Assembly: GCA_029721435.1 (NCBI GenBank)
Contig: CM056592.1
Span: forward strand, 34,607,611-34,671,610
Origin: Gymnothorax reevesii
Taxonomy: Eukaryota > Chordata > Actinopteri > Anguilliformes > Muraenidae
Length of the DNA: 64,000 bases
Direction: 5' to 3'
In this document: piece by piece, positions 1-11,342 of the stretch
Numbering within the stretch: position 1 is the stretch's first letter
Layout: every line of letters begins with the position of its first letter
Notes under the pieces: model-generated
What the model was told of the DNA's origin: nothing
What the model saw: the letters and a program-made list of their open reading frames with translations, nothing else
The model's database searches: none
Made by a program: the position numbers and the translations under genes

Positions 1-715
1 TGGTGGCCTTAGCATGGTCAGGCACGCTTATTTCACCATTCCTAAATGCTGTTTTTATTTAGCTTTGTAGTAATTTCTTTCATATGTATTTTTATTATTT
101 TAGTATTCACTGTCTTACCAGGACCAGCTAATAAAATATGCATTTCTTTTTTTATTTATTATTTTTACAAAGCTGTCTTCAATTGATTTTTCACTTGTTA
201 TGCAAATAAATATGAATTTTAATTCAAAGTTAGAAAATGTGAAATACTGACAGTGTTAACAGATGCCACACTGAAAAATTGGCTAACGACTCATTATGCC
301 ATGAAATAGTCTCCATGGCTGGGGATTTCCCATGAAATGTTGGTTCTGTTTATTGAGCTGGACGCGATACAGAAATCCTTGGCAATCTCAATGCCACCAC
401 CTGGTAAATTAAAGAATAAATAAAAATAATTAAAAAAAAAAAAAAAAGATTCAGCTTTCATGAATGTGTTTTCTCTCCCAGTCAGTAAATGTACCCAAAA
501 TGTTTAGAGAATCAACAAATAATTAGGAGACAGTTTTGGGTAGCAACATACCTTTGGAGAAACAGAAAAAAAGATTTTTATTAATTTTATGTTCTGTGGA
601 CATTTCTCAGCCTACCAGGGTGTATCTGATAGCAGGTGAACCATAGGGAGATGTGTATGTATTTGTGTAAGATGTGTATGCAGTGCAGGTGATCAGGTAA
701 TTAGTTACCTATGTG
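1..715. other. Unassigned AT-rich non-coding DNA
   Basis: I see no gene here. The stretch is AT-rich with short runs of T and A. A poly-A rich segment near 406-448, preceded by several AATAAA-like words, could be the 3' tail of an old retroposon, but no body of a known family is recognisable upstream of it. Confidence 0.4.
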
Positions 716-883
716 ACAGTTGTAGGGTCCTGACACTAGAAATGCCTCCTAACAAGTACGCACACTGGCTGCCTTGCCAATAAGCCTGGCTTTTTGGCAA
801 CGTGGTCAGCGCGTGAGACTCTTACCCGGGAGTCTGGGGTTCAATCCCCGCCTGGGCCCTTTGGCCTACCACACCCAGAAAAC
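716..883 (+). repeat. tRNA-derived SINE, copy 1
   Basis: A tRNA-like head is visible: an A-box-like gtggtcagcgc at 802-812 and a good B box ggttcaatccc at 838-848, the two RNA polymerase III internal promoter elements. The anticodon-arm region contains the hairpin gactc/gagtc. The whole stretch aligns by eye with 28121-28290, starting at the shared gggtcctg and running through 'cctgggccct..ggcct'. Two dispersed copies sharing sequence on both sides of the tRNA-like part favour a SINE over a functional tRNA gene. I cannot name the family. The 3' boundary is approximate. Confidence 0.6.
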
Positions 884-1879
884 AGCTGCACTTCCAAAAA
901 GAGACACTGAAATTGTCACCGTGTCTGTTTACCTTTCCTTCCTCTGAAGATTACCCTCAGAGGGGAGGACCCTGCATCAGCATCTGAGATCTCAACCCCA
1001 CATCCCTCACCAGTCACCCTGACTGCTAAAAGCACACTTACGGCTCATTCCCTCAGCGGAGTGTTTCGGAATCTCACCTGCTTGCTGGACATGGCAGTTT
1101 GAAAGCATTTCTCTGGCGTCTGGAAGTGTTTAGAAAAATCAATTTATGAGGAAAAGACTTGAAGGGGAAGGGATGCGAGCAGGGGCGAGAAATCAGGCCC
1201 AGGAGTCGCTCCTTTAGTCAGCGGCTCCAGGTCTTGTTGCCACTTTTGTTCAAAGCAGGAATAAACAACCTTCACTGGGGGTTTTCTTCCGGGCAATGAG
1301 AGCTGGAGTGGCAAAGCCAGAGGAGAGCATTTGATTTGTTTAAGCTGAATTGCGGTGATTGCCTGCGCGGCACTACAGTGGAATCAGGGGCTTTTGCGAG
1401 TGGCGTCGCGCACAGAAGAAAGGAGGAGAGGCAGCGTCACGCTGGGCTGATTCGCCTGTGGGCCATGAGAGCTCGCTTACTCTCCCCGGATCCGACACAG
1501 GCTAAAGGACAAACATGACATCACTGGAAATGGGTGAGAAAGGGCTGTATACTTCCTGTATAAGGCTCTGATATCTTTCTGAATAGCCTTAAAGAGGCAG
1601 CACACCTCCAGAGGAAGGAGAGAGAGTGCAGCCAGCCATTGGACCCCAAGTGTATGCTGGGAAAATCAAGAAGTATGTAGAAAAAGGTATTCTGACCAAT
1701 ATTTAGGGCATTTTTAGACCTGTGGTTCATCTGTTTTGCTGTAAATTAGGGACTAAGTTGTTTAAATGCTGCTTCCTCCCTGCGGTTTAATTTGCGCTTT
1801 TCGCCTGCGCACGGGGCTTTCCAGCTGACACACCCCCTCCAGATCCTGAATTCCCCTCCATGGTTTCATTCTGACTCAT
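884..1879. other. Non-coding DNA, no gene recognised
   Basis: Mixed-composition sequence. Open frames here are short and have no recognisable domain. Nothing repeat-like stands out by eye. Confidence 0.35.
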
Positions 1880-1970
1880 CTGATTGGTTGATTCCCCAGC
1901 GCTTGTATCCAATGGATAGCCCTATTTAAGCAAACACTCCCCCTTCAGTCTCTTTCTGGCTTTCGTCTCT
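1880..1970 (+). promoter_or_regulatory. CCAAT/TATA promoter-like block
   Basis: Within 70 bases there is an inverted CCAAT box (gattggttg near 1881), a direct CCAAT (tccaatgg near 1909), a TATA-like ctatttaag about 25 bases further on, and a pyrimidine-rich ttcagtctctttc at the expected start-site distance. This arrangement is typical of a compact RNA polymerase II promoter. No open gene follows; a MITE begins at 1985. It may be the promoter of a fragmentary LTR retrotransposon or of an unseen transcript. Support is motif layout only. Confidence 0.35.
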
Positions 1971-1984
1971 TCCTTGGCTTTGGA

Positions 1985-2139
1985 TTAACCCTTTCAGCGC
2001 CGTAATATCAAAATCAGACGCTGTTGAAAACCTATCATGTGGCAACTTGTTTGAAAGAGCTCACACGATAGGTTTTCAGCAGCTCAGGATAACTACATTT
2101 TTAATTCCTTGAAAATGTATTCAGCGCTCAAAGGGTTAA
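1985..2139. mobile_element. 155-bp palindromic MITE with TTAA ends
   Basis: The element starts ttaaccctttcagcgc and ends gcgctcaaagggttaa; the ends are inverted copies with one mismatch and each includes TTAA. Inside, gctgttgaaaacctatc is mirrored by gataggttttcagcagc, so most of the element folds into a hairpin. TTAA at both ends is the target-duplication signature of piggyBac-like and Kolobok transposons. It has no coding capacity, so it would be a non-autonomous MITE. The superfamily assignment is inference. Confidence 0.7.
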
Positions 2140-4415
2140 GCAGACCTTATTTCAAACTGTGATTCTCTTCCTCTGTTATCTCTGTTTTGTTTTCCTGGCC
2201 CTAGGTCCCAGCCTGTATATTATATATATAATATATATCCTTGGTTTACTTTCTTGTCACGGTTCAGTTATCGAACTCCTGTTTAGATTCTGTTTCCAAA
2301 GCCCTCCATGATTGCTTTACATGGCAATTTTTTTGAGCAGACCAAAATGACAAAATGGACGCCCCATGTGAGTAAACTGCCCCCTCATTGGTCAGAATGT
2401 TTGCACAGTGTTTATGATCTGGGGCGGCGTATTAAGTACCGTCAGGGGAAGGGAAACTGGAACAAGGATCAGACTTATTTCAGCACTTGTGCTTCAATGT
2501 GTGATGCTACCGTCCTCGTCTGACAGGCTACAAATGAGCGTCGAGCCCCAATATTCAAAGAGTGGCCCTCGTGTGCAGTCCTATCTGTTAGGCATTTGGG
2601 CAACAAACACAGACTGGACAATAAATAGAAAATGACTTGAGTAACTAGAAGCCATTTTCAACGGAGTCAACCTCCGGTGAATGGTTATTAATGATGTTTA
2701 CATTGGAATAAACTGATACCATTGCATTGCTGTCGTTTGTGTCACGGCCATTGGACTCCACTACATCCACGGGTTCAACGTCAAATTTTTAATCTCAAGA
2801 ATTTTGTTAATGTCTTATAACTAATGGCACTTCTCATTCCCAAGCTTCCACTTTTGCCGGGTGAATCGCAAGCTCTGACATGCTGACACTGTTCTGCGAT
2901 AAAAGCTTTTCTCTTCAAGTGCCTTCAGGTACAGTTTATTGCCGTAAGTGTTTTGGCAAGTTGTCTCATAATGTGACAGATATATATGAGGTATGGCACC
3001 TCATCAGAGCTTCACATTAACCCACGATTCATGCTGCCTCTCCAATAGCTAAGCCATGGTGCGGGCCGTAATTCATCTCACACAATACCCATCATTGATA
3101 GCGTTTGATTAGGTTCTGTAGTCGCTGGAGCAGATTGCTTCCTTTCCAAAGGTAACTTCCTCAGAGTTAGTTTAGGGGCTGTCGAGGTGCACTTGGCCCA
3201 CTAGTTTTGGAAGTTACATGTGAAATGCTTCAGATTTTGTTTTAAGTGAACGACAGGACTAAGGTCTGAAAATGCCCTTAGACTTTGATCTTCTATTACT
3301 CATTATAAGTATCACAAAAAAATTTTGCTAATGAGACAGGTTTGACTAATTTAGCAAAAAGGAAACTTCACATCACACTAACAGTACCTTAGCTTATATC
3401 TTCAACTTGGCAGAAAAGATAGTAAATCTCCTCATAAGAAATTGAATCATTAAAGACCTGTTTTGCAGCACGTCCCACAGCTTCCTACAGACACCACGGC
3501 TCTGATGGCAGCTGAGCTGCTCTCCAAACCATAAGCCCGCACCTCTCGGCAACCCTCAGCGCTATCGTTCTGCAACGCGTGACGCCGGCATGCGTGGAAG
3601 CGTTTATGACAACTTTCGTGCCGCCGAGGGCCCCGCTGTCGCGCCGAGGCAACCTGACGCAATCTGAAAGCACTGCGGACCGGGAGATTTCACCCTCTCT
3701 AATTGCGTTTCAAGTCAACCGGAGGGGAGCTCCTGCCACAGGTCCAGACCAGGCCGACCGTGATCCCCGAGCAACGTCCTCTCCGGCTAGTTTAGTCGAT
3801 CTTCGAGCTCTAATGATGTCTTTATTACATTTGGCTGGAGATGATTTCAGCACGACACAGGCAAAGCCAGGCACATGAAAAGGCTTCTGTAGCAGCGCAG
3901 TTATATTCCGTTCATTATTTATTTTGTCTTCACTGTCGCTGGCAGTTATTGTAACTATCCCCGGTTATCATTCTCTTATTTACAAATTCGAGAGAGAGAC
4001 TTTTTTGAAGTGGAAAGAAAGTGCCTGGGGAAATGATTAGCTATTTACAGATGCCACCCACAGAATCCCATGACCCTCAGACAGGAAGCTGCGGCACACA
4101 ATCCAATTAGACGGCAGAGAAGCGCCGATCTGTTATTATTTCTCCCCTTATTGTTGTTTTTGCTGTGAAATGTAGCAGAAATTCCTCCGCAGCGAGGGCA
4201 CCTGTGTAGACGTGCTAATGGATGAGCTCAACACCTGTGTTGAAGCCCCTGGGTGACCGTGGTACAACGCTCCGCACCTTTACCCTGGAATCGGCGCAGT
4301 CAGGTGGGGCGACTCGAGTCTCACTTCAGGATCGGGGTGCTAACTGGCTGTGATAGGTGACCGCTGGGAATGTCTACCTTGGAAGCGCTAAATGAACAGA
4401 GAGGAGCAATCAGCA

Positions 4416-4420
<5 letters not shown>
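2140..4420. other. Non-coding DNA with an enhancer-like block near 3.5-4.3 kb
   Basis: A short AT repeat lies at about 2216-2240. No coding exon is recognisable. The part from about 3480 to 4260 reads like conserved non-coding DNA: low repetitiveness and many homeodomain-type cores and SOX-like words (aatgattagct near 4033, ccaattagacgg near 4103, ttattgttgttttt near 4150). Without cross-species alignment this is an impression only. Confidence 0.25.

Positions 4421-4450
<30 letters not shown>
4421..4450 (+). repeat. (TG)n microsatellite
   Basis: About 14 TG units with one interruption at the 3' side. Confidence 0.9.
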
Positions 4451-4453
<3 letters not shown>

Positions 4454-5331
4454 GGGCGACCGTGTGCGTGTGAATGCGTCCAGGGTGGCGAAATAGATTG
4501 GCATTTCTGATCTAATGTGCACACATGCGTGGCGAGAAGCCTTAACTGAACCTGAACTAAAATATGGCCTCTAATGTAGAAAATGTTGCCAGGTAACAAG
4601 CCTATTAACAGCCAACAGATACCGATAGTGAGTAAACAGTATGGAAAATAAAAGAATTAAAAAACTTAATGTCTGTTAGTGCTGGGTAGTACTGACCTAT
4701 TTTTTTCATATCACATGACCTATCAGAGGACTGCACCTGGTACATGAGCTACGATGTGGTGCAGCCCTGCTAAACCCTAACATCCCATGGGCTCTAATTT
4801 CCTGGCGCAGCGCAGGTGGCGTAGCGAAGCGCAGGCCGCGCAGTGGTAATTTCGTAGGGCGCAGCCCGCGTAGTGGTAATTTCGTGAGGCGCGCAGCCTT
4901 CGGTAGACCAAGGTGCGCCGAGATGGGTGTGGCGGCGTAGTAGGGGGAGGTGTCACATATTCATGAAGACGCAGTGACAATTTCGTAGAAAGTCTCCGCT
5001 GGAGTTACGCAAAAAACTCGCCAACTCCAACCTGGTTTAATTTCCGTGCAGTGGTAATTTGGCTGACCGGCGCAGAGAGCGCACACGTCACCGAAATCTC
5101 ACAGGCAGTTTTACAGAATGTCAGGCACGTTTCAATGCAAGAAATAATTACAGGAAGCACGATTTAATGTAACTATCTGAATAAGGACATAAATTATTGT
5201 ATCTATATCGATTTTCCTGATGTCAGATTAAAGGCGGTTGCCACGCGTAATGGAAACTTGACCGGGCTTAATCAACACAGCTGAATCTGTGATGCAAACT
5301 AACGACTTCACATCTTTCTCAGCCAACCACA

Positions 5332-5370
5332 AACTATATATATATATATATACATATATATACATATCGA
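5332..5370. repeat. (TA)n-rich microsatellite
   Basis: Alternating TA with occasional TACA interruptions, directly left of the inner inverted-repeat element. Confidence 0.85.
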
Positions 5371-5390
5371 ATGCTTGCGTTCTATGCTCA

Positions 5391-6325
5391 TTAAAGCCGC
5401 TTCCACACTGGACGCGAAACGAATTTTTCGCCCGACTGATTACAGACAAAGTCAATGCAAAGACGCGATAGTTGGACAGGGTTTTAATATAGCTCCGTGT
5501 CCGAAAGTCATAAAAGTTCTAATTTTTCCGAGTATTCCAGGAATTATTAGACGTGGAAACTTGGCCATTTTTGTGTTCGACCTTCACAGAATGCAAATTG
5601 ATAGCTATCGACTTTTCTTGGTCTTTTTAGCCTATTCTTTTGTTTTCTTCCGTTGAAGATAGCCAGCAGTCTTTATTCGGTCTTTCTTTTGAAAATTAGT
5701 CAGATGGACCGAACAGATTCACGCTTTATTTCCACAGCTGAGATAAAACAGTGCGTGAGCAAATCAATTCCATGACCATCGACAGTGTGAAGAAATTATC
5801 GCATGCACGATTAAGACTGTCCGACACGAAATGCAAAATACTCCATGTCCACCAGCCAGCAAAAAGTAAAAGTATTGAAATGAGAACAGATTTATAACGG
5901 GATATCCAACAAAGATGACCCGCTAAAAAATAAATCCCAGTGTTCATTGGATGTTCTGTTGTTAAAATGTTTCTTTTTATTCTTTATTTCGGTATCAATC
6001 TGTTCTAATCGTCCTCTTTTTTTTTTTTTAGCTGTCAGACACGGAGGCATTGTACATTGTCCCATGCCAGTGTCGACTCGCTTTACTGAGCAGAGCTTAA
6101 ACAGAAACATTGATTGAAATTCTCGGTACTCATCTTAAAGAACTGAGCCCTCTTATCAAAACATTCACGTTTAATATCGACAAGAGTCAGCAGATTTGAA
6201 GAAATTAAAAGCAATAATAGACTGTCGGACACGGAGATTTATTAAAACCCTGTCAGACTTTCGGGCACAAGACGCAATCTGTCGAGCGAAAAATTCGTTT
6301 CGCGTCCAGTGTGCAAGCGGCTTAA
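5391..6325. mobile_element. 935-bp inverted-repeat element with TTAA ends
   Basis: The left arm from 5391 (ttaaagccgcttccacactg, then gacgcgaaacgaatttttcg) is mirrored on the right at 6286-6325, ending gtgcaagcggcttaa. Similarity continues inward past the tips: cagggttttaatatagctcc near 5478 is mirrored by gatttattaaaaccctg near 6236. The arms are therefore about 120-130 bases each and TTAA is present at both edges. No transposase-like reading frame is present between them. It is probably a non-autonomous DNA transposon nested in the outer inverted-repeat element. Confidence 0.65.
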
Positions 6326-6762
6326 TACAAGGCTACTTTTATTGTCACTTCGGTTTTATCGTCTTCAGTGGGGAAAAGGAATGCAGCCTGATTGCTATGA
6401 TCTCGTACTGAGTTAAGATCGCATATTGAAAATAAATGTGTCACGTATCTTGCATTGTTGTCCATGCATGTTAATCCCAAAATTTAAAGCAGCAACAGTT
6501 TGTAATTCATGGGAACACGCTATCCATCGTTTCTCTTGCCAGTGAGCAAGATTTGACTCGGCTGTGTCGCCTTCTTTGCCAACTTGCGCTGGAAGGAGGG
6601 GCAGAGGCGGGACAGAGGAGTTCTTGCGCCAGGCTACGCCGGGCACGAAATTGCCACATACGCCTGGACACACCCCGTTGGCGCGGCGCACCCCCCATGC
6701 GCCGCGCCTACGCCTGGTCTACGAAATTAGAGCCCCATGTGTCTCTGTGTGCGCAGTGTAAA

Positions 6763-7330
6763 GGATAGCACAACCATGCTAATGGCTACCTTAGCGCAGC
6801 TGTTTACTCTGTATACGGGATAGCTTAGCCATGCTACAGGCTACTTTAGAGCGACTGCGTACACAGTACACAGAATAGCTTAGCCATGCTAAAGGCTACT
6901 TTAGAGCGACTGTGTACACAACATATGGGATAGCTTGGCCATGCTAAAGCCTGCTTTATTGCAACTATGTACACAGTAAACGGGACAGCTTGGCCACGCT
7001 AAAGCCTACTTGAGTGCAACTGTGTACACAGTATACAGGTTAGCACAGCCATGCTAAACGCCTACTTTAGTGTTGCCTTATTCACAGTATACGGGATACC
7101 TAAGCCATGCTAATGTCTTCTGTAGAGCGACTGTGTACAATTATACAGAATAACACAGAATTGCTAAGTCCTTCTTCATTGCGACTGTAGACACGGTATG
7201 CCGAATAGCACAGTATTGCTAAAGTCTACTTTTGTCCAACTTTACATACAGTAGACAGGATAGCACAGCCATACAAAGTTTGCCTCAGTGTGATTGAGTA
7301 CACTGTAAGCTTAGCCATGCTAAAGTCCAC
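6763..7330 (+). repeat. 55-bp minisatellite, about 10 copies
   Basis: The word gga/gaatagc recurs at 6763, 6818, 6873, 6928, 6983, 7038, 7094, 7148, 7203 and 7258, a period of 54-56 bases. Each unit contains 'tagcttagccatgctaaag', 'ctactttag', a 'gcgactgtgtacacagtata' type segment, and then the next start. The last unit is shortened. Units diverge progressively toward the 3' end, as expected from ongoing turnover at one side. Confidence 0.9.
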
Positions 7331-8640
7331 CTCACGTGTCTGTGAAAGCGAGCAGGACGACACCCTGACTGAGGAGGACTTGAGGTCACAGCCGTAGCAT
7401 CATCTCCTGGTATAATGGGGGTCTCGGGTCGACCCCCCTAAACTCCCCCAGTCATTCTGGATGGGTGCCACCCACTCCCCTCCTTTCAGTAATGAGATAA
7501 ATTTAATTAAACTAGGTAAAGCGGCGATGGAGTCTTATGGGAACTGCGAGAGCTTCATTGTCTGTCCAACAGCAGACCACCCTCAAAAAAGAGAGAAAAA
7601 AAACCTCATGCCGCATATGAAAAGTACGTTTAATGGTGTGGAGCAGCATGTTCGAGGAGGAGGGAAAGACTGATCAGTGCTGGAGAGGGGAGTTACGGAG
7701 AGTTCGACACGAGGCTCAACGAGGTGAACACCAAGGAGCCATCGAGACACTTCATCAAGCGAGATCCCCCCCCCCCCAGCACTCCCCCCCGGGGGAACAT
7801 CGTCTCACGAATTACAGATTAGATCATTGTTATAAGATCATAACAGCCATCTAATTGCTAATTTGGCTCGTAATTGAATTCGGTGGAGTGTGCTCTTTCA
7901 AGGCAGAGGGCAGAGAATGGCAGATCAGGGAATGCCTCCCTCGAACTGCGTGCCGAATCTCCGCTTCGGCGGATCGGCCGGCCTCAGATGTTCGTGGAAG
8001 ATAACGGCGACTCAGACACTCATCAGAGCGCTGACCAGAACAATGTTTTTGGAGTGCAGACGATCTACAGCGACGATCGTTCGACTCACCGTGACTTGTA
8101 AACACACGTGTAGTATCAGGAAACTGAAAACCGTATTCTACGTTTACCTGACAGTAGCATTGTAACGCAGTGGCAAACCAATCACTCTGAATCACGGCGA
8201 ATTCCTATTCATAATGCATAATAATGTGCACCACTTCCACAAATACGTGGACTGAATTTTTTGAGCTTGCTTCTTTAAAAACTGAAGGACAATGAGAGCG
8301 GGCCGCTGCAGGTTGTTTCCCCGTTGTGTGCACATCGCGGATCCATTATACGGGACTTCAAAGCGCAAACAGTCTGGGGCGCCGCGTGGATAATGGGAGT
8401 CAGATCCCGCTAAATGTAACGGCGCATCCTGGGAGAGGCAGCCGTCTCCGTGACGATGATCGCCACACGTCCCGGGCCCCCTGCCTCCCTCTTCCACCGG
8501 CATTAATCGAGCTCAGCTGTGCTTTCTGATTACCACGCAGTTAAACAAGATGCGATAAGGCTCCAGACAGCTTTGAGCCTCTTCAAGAGTCCTGACAACA
8601 CTGATTTCTCAGCTGGGAGGGTCATGGTAATTGCAAGGGG
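7331..8640. other. Non-coding DNA with poly-C tract
   Basis: A poly-C/poly-G segment lies at about 7766-7795. The stretch 7790-8180 is low in repeats and contains several homeodomain-like TAATTG/CTAATT words, so it could be regulatory. No coding exon is recognised. Confidence 0.3.
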
Positions 8641-8870
8641 GGGTGTGAGTGCATGTGTGTGGTGTGTGGGTGTGTGTGTGTGTGCGCATGCCTGTGCGTT
8701 TGTCAATGCGTATTGGGGGAAGGACTGTTGAAACAATAGGCATGTGTGTTTGGATGAATATGTTATATGAGGGAAATTCATGTATCTCTGTGAATGCCAA
8801 TGCAAGCATGTGTGCATTTGTTTGTGTGTGTGTGTGCCGTGCGTGTAAGTGTGTGCGTGTGTCTGCGGCA
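8641..8870 (+). repeat. Degenerate GT-rich repeat tract
   Basis: Two GT-rich clusters (about 8645-8700 and 8820-8865) with GTGC and GTGTGT runs, separated by non-repetitive sequence. Confidence 0.8.
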
Positions 8871-9020
8871 CGTGTTGGCGGGTTTACAGAGGGGACGTGA
8901 CCTCTGACCCCCGTTCAGTACCTGTCAGCCCTTGTAGCTGCTGGAACCGAGAAGCAGCGTTTACCATGAACTGTCAGCAGACCTCCATCCAGATCCAGCT
9001 CCCTCCCTCGTGCTATCATA

Positions 9021-9050
9021 CTCTCTCTCTCTCCCTCTCTCTCTCTCTCT
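9021..9050 (+). repeat. (CT)n microsatellite
   Basis: An uninterrupted run apart from two CCC interruptions, at the 5' side of the CpG-rich block. Confidence 0.9.
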
Positions 9051-9059
9051 GATGTATTT

Positions 9060-9540
9060 CCAATGTGAGCGCCGAGAGAGCGAGTGAGCGTAAGTGTGTG
9101 TATTTCTGGGTTCTGGGCAGTCGCGTGTGCCTGTCAGTGCTGGGCTTCAAGCTACGTGCGAACACCGCTGAAACCAACGCTTCCTCTCCCGGACTGGCAG
9201 ACAAATCACATCGCATCCCATCCCTCTCTCTCTCTCTCTCTCTGTCTCTCACTCGCTCTCTCACTCTCCCACTCTCGCCGTCCCCCCCTCCCCTCCCCTC
9301 CTCTCCACACCTTTAGCAGAAGAGACGGGAAGCCCCCTCACTGCCCTGCGCGGGGATAGCTGCTGGAAGAATGAGGCTCTGACACTGCGAGAGACCGAAT
9401 GGACAGGAGAGCACAGCAGTGAGTACGCTCGAGTCCTCCGGACCGGCTCGCCACACGCGGACACACGGCGCACGCACGCCACACGCGCTCGCTCGCACGC
9501 ACCGCTAACACGCCGCGCACGCATGCGCATGCTAGCCAAC
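9060..9540 (+). promoter_or_regulatory. CpG-rich block, candidate promoter and first exon
   Basis: CpG dinucleotides are dense here compared with flanking DNA, especially at 9440-9535, and a long pyrimidine tract occupies 9222-9303. Near 9411-9426 the sequence gagcacagcagtgagtac matches a vertebrate splice donor (CA|GTGAGT, with GT at 9419-9420). An ATG at 9399 opens a short frame into that donor, so the exon could be 5'UTR only or could carry a few N-terminal codons. I recognise no protein from so few residues. If real, this is a CpG-island promoter followed by a very long first intron to the right. The GC-rich repeats just after 9440 could instead be simple-sequence expansion. Confidence 0.35.
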
Positions 9541-10650
9541 TATAGGAATGCGTCCCTCAAAGCGTAGTACGAACAGTCGCTCGTGTTGATGCACTTATTT
9601 GCGGGGTACTGTTCAAGATTCGTAGTGCTCTGTCCACTGCTTTGCGATCACGAACTCGTGCCGTACTCATGCGAGGGAACTGTTAGCGCTGCGCGTTTTA
9701 CCCGTTTATTATACTGGGGTAAAACACTGCTGTGGTAGACGTGCAAGGTCACAGGAGATGTATGACATGCGTCTGGATGAAATGTAAATGTTGCCACAAT
9801 CTGATATGGATCCTGCGGAATCTTTCGTTATTAGTACTTTCTAAAGGCGTGAGATTGTTGTGAATAAGTATCGGCATTTGCAATGCCTTTTGTTCGTTCA
9901 TGTCTCTTACTTGTGGACTTGAGCTTCGTGCCTGTTGGGTACAGACAGTCGTAAAACACTTCTTAACGCAAGGCAACATTTTGTGTTTTATTGTCTGAGA
10001 ATGCCTGTACACAGTATAGCTATTTTTTTTTTAGCATGAATGGTGCCTTTCTATTGCTAAATGCAATCAGAAAAATATTATATTAAATAAATTTTAAAAA
10101 ACATGTTCAGAATATAAGTATTCTTGATATAAAATTGCAGACAATAGACAATAGATTACTCAGAGATCAAAGATTGCAGTGCTTTATATTATTTTAAAAA
10201 TGTTCCACCAGAATGACAACTGATGAATTTCTCTGAGACTAAGAGGCATGTAAACTTGCAAATGTTCTTACTCTGAATCGTATCCCTCCACTTCGGTTTT
10301 TGCAGCTTCTGTTAGCATTACTGCAGTAGGTTTGTACCCCAATATATGCTCTAGTCTACTTTTGATATATTTTCTTGTTTAGTCTGTTACAAACCAGTTT
10401 ATTACTTTGTTTCCATCACTGAGGGTGCAGTGAAATATCTTTCCCGGGGAAGCAGAGACAGTGAGTAGGCTCTGGTAATGTGCTTTCAGTTTCTCTGGAG
10501 TGCACTTTGGCTATAATAAGAGACTGGCAATACAAGGCACACCTGCTACTTTGCTCTTGTAACCCGCTAATAACATTGGCAATTGATACAGACTAACAAC
10601 ATTCAGCTCTCCTTTCAAAGAGCATAAATTAGCTGTTGTACATGAGTGGA
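9541..10650. other. Non-coding DNA, no gene recognised
   Basis: AT-rich sequence without recognisable repeats or coding exons; a short poly-T lies at 10023-10032. Confidence 0.35.
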
Positions 10651-10654
10651 GTTG

Positions 10655-10845
10655 CACACCAACACACACACACATACACACGTGAGCATACACGCATTCA
10701 GTATGCAGGAATGCAAACGCATGCAGGCACACACATAATCGCATGTGCATGCGTGCACACAGGCATACATACTCACATGCAGACACACACATATCGACAC
10801 GCACACACGCCCACACATAACAGACACAAGCACACGCACAGAAAA
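10655..10845 (+). repeat. Degenerate (CA)n/(ACAC) tract
   Basis: Extended CA-rich sequence with 'acacacaca', 'catgca' and 'acacgc' variants over about 190 bases. Open frames on both strands here are by-products of the repeat. Confidence 0.85.
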
Positions 10846-11301
10846 AGCATTCTTTTGGTCGGAAAGCTGATATTTTCCTGCCTGTGCTGTGCAACAACGT
10901 CATGTAAAAACCCATATTTCAAATGCCTGAGTTATTTAATTCAGAGGTTAAAGTGGTTTTATCAAACAGCACTGAATTTGAGGGATGTCTTTAACTCAGA
11001 CAAATACACATGATGCGAGGTCTGTGACCTAAACTTGCTACATTGTGTGTGTTATTCTTGCATTTAAAAAGTTCCTCTGCGTGACACTGCGGCTGACACT
11101 CTCCAGGCTTTGGTCATCCTCTAATTGAGCGTGATGGTCCGGGGCTGAGGTTGGGTTCAGTTTTTCTTTGCGGTGGTTTGCCGGAGCTGTGCGAATGGCA
11201 ACAGCAGGGAGCGGGGCTCTAATACGGGTGTCTGTGATTTAGTGGCAACAAAGCGGAACGTTGTAAACTTGTTTTCAGAAAGCTGAAGAGATGGGAAGGT
11301 G

Positions 11302-11306
<5 letters not shown>
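10846..11306. other. Non-coding DNA, no gene recognised
   Basis: No recognisable feature between the CA-rich and CT-rich tracts. Confidence 0.3.

Positions 11307-11339
<33 letters not shown>
11307..11339 (+). repeat. (CT)16 microsatellite
   Basis: A pure run of about sixteen CT units. Confidence 0.95.

Positions 11340-11342
<3 letters not shown>

Larger units (their letters stand above)
4784..6739. mobile_element. Candidate DNA transposon with outer inverted tips
   Basis: The left tip cccatgggctctaatttc (4784-4801) is mirrored at the right by gaaattagagccccatg (6723-6739). Inside each tip lie GC-rich, degenerate subrepeats with 'gcgca', 'gtggtaatttcgt' and 'ggcgtag' words on the left and the matching 'ctacgcc', 'cgaaattgccac' and 'gcgccgc' words on the right. 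This suggests long, internally repetitive terminal arms. No transposase is recognisable within. A separate inverted-repeat element (5391-6325) sits inside, so the outer element may have been the target of a second insertion. The superfamily is not assigned. Confidence 0.5.

Noticed and set aside
802..848. Functional tRNA gene
   Set aside because: A- and B-box-like sites are present, but the cloverleaf is imperfect and the sequence is shared with a second dispersed copy including non-tRNA parts, which favours a SINE.
10511..11013. Long frames on both strands in the CA-rich tract
   Set aside because: They are translation by-products of the dinucleotide repeat.
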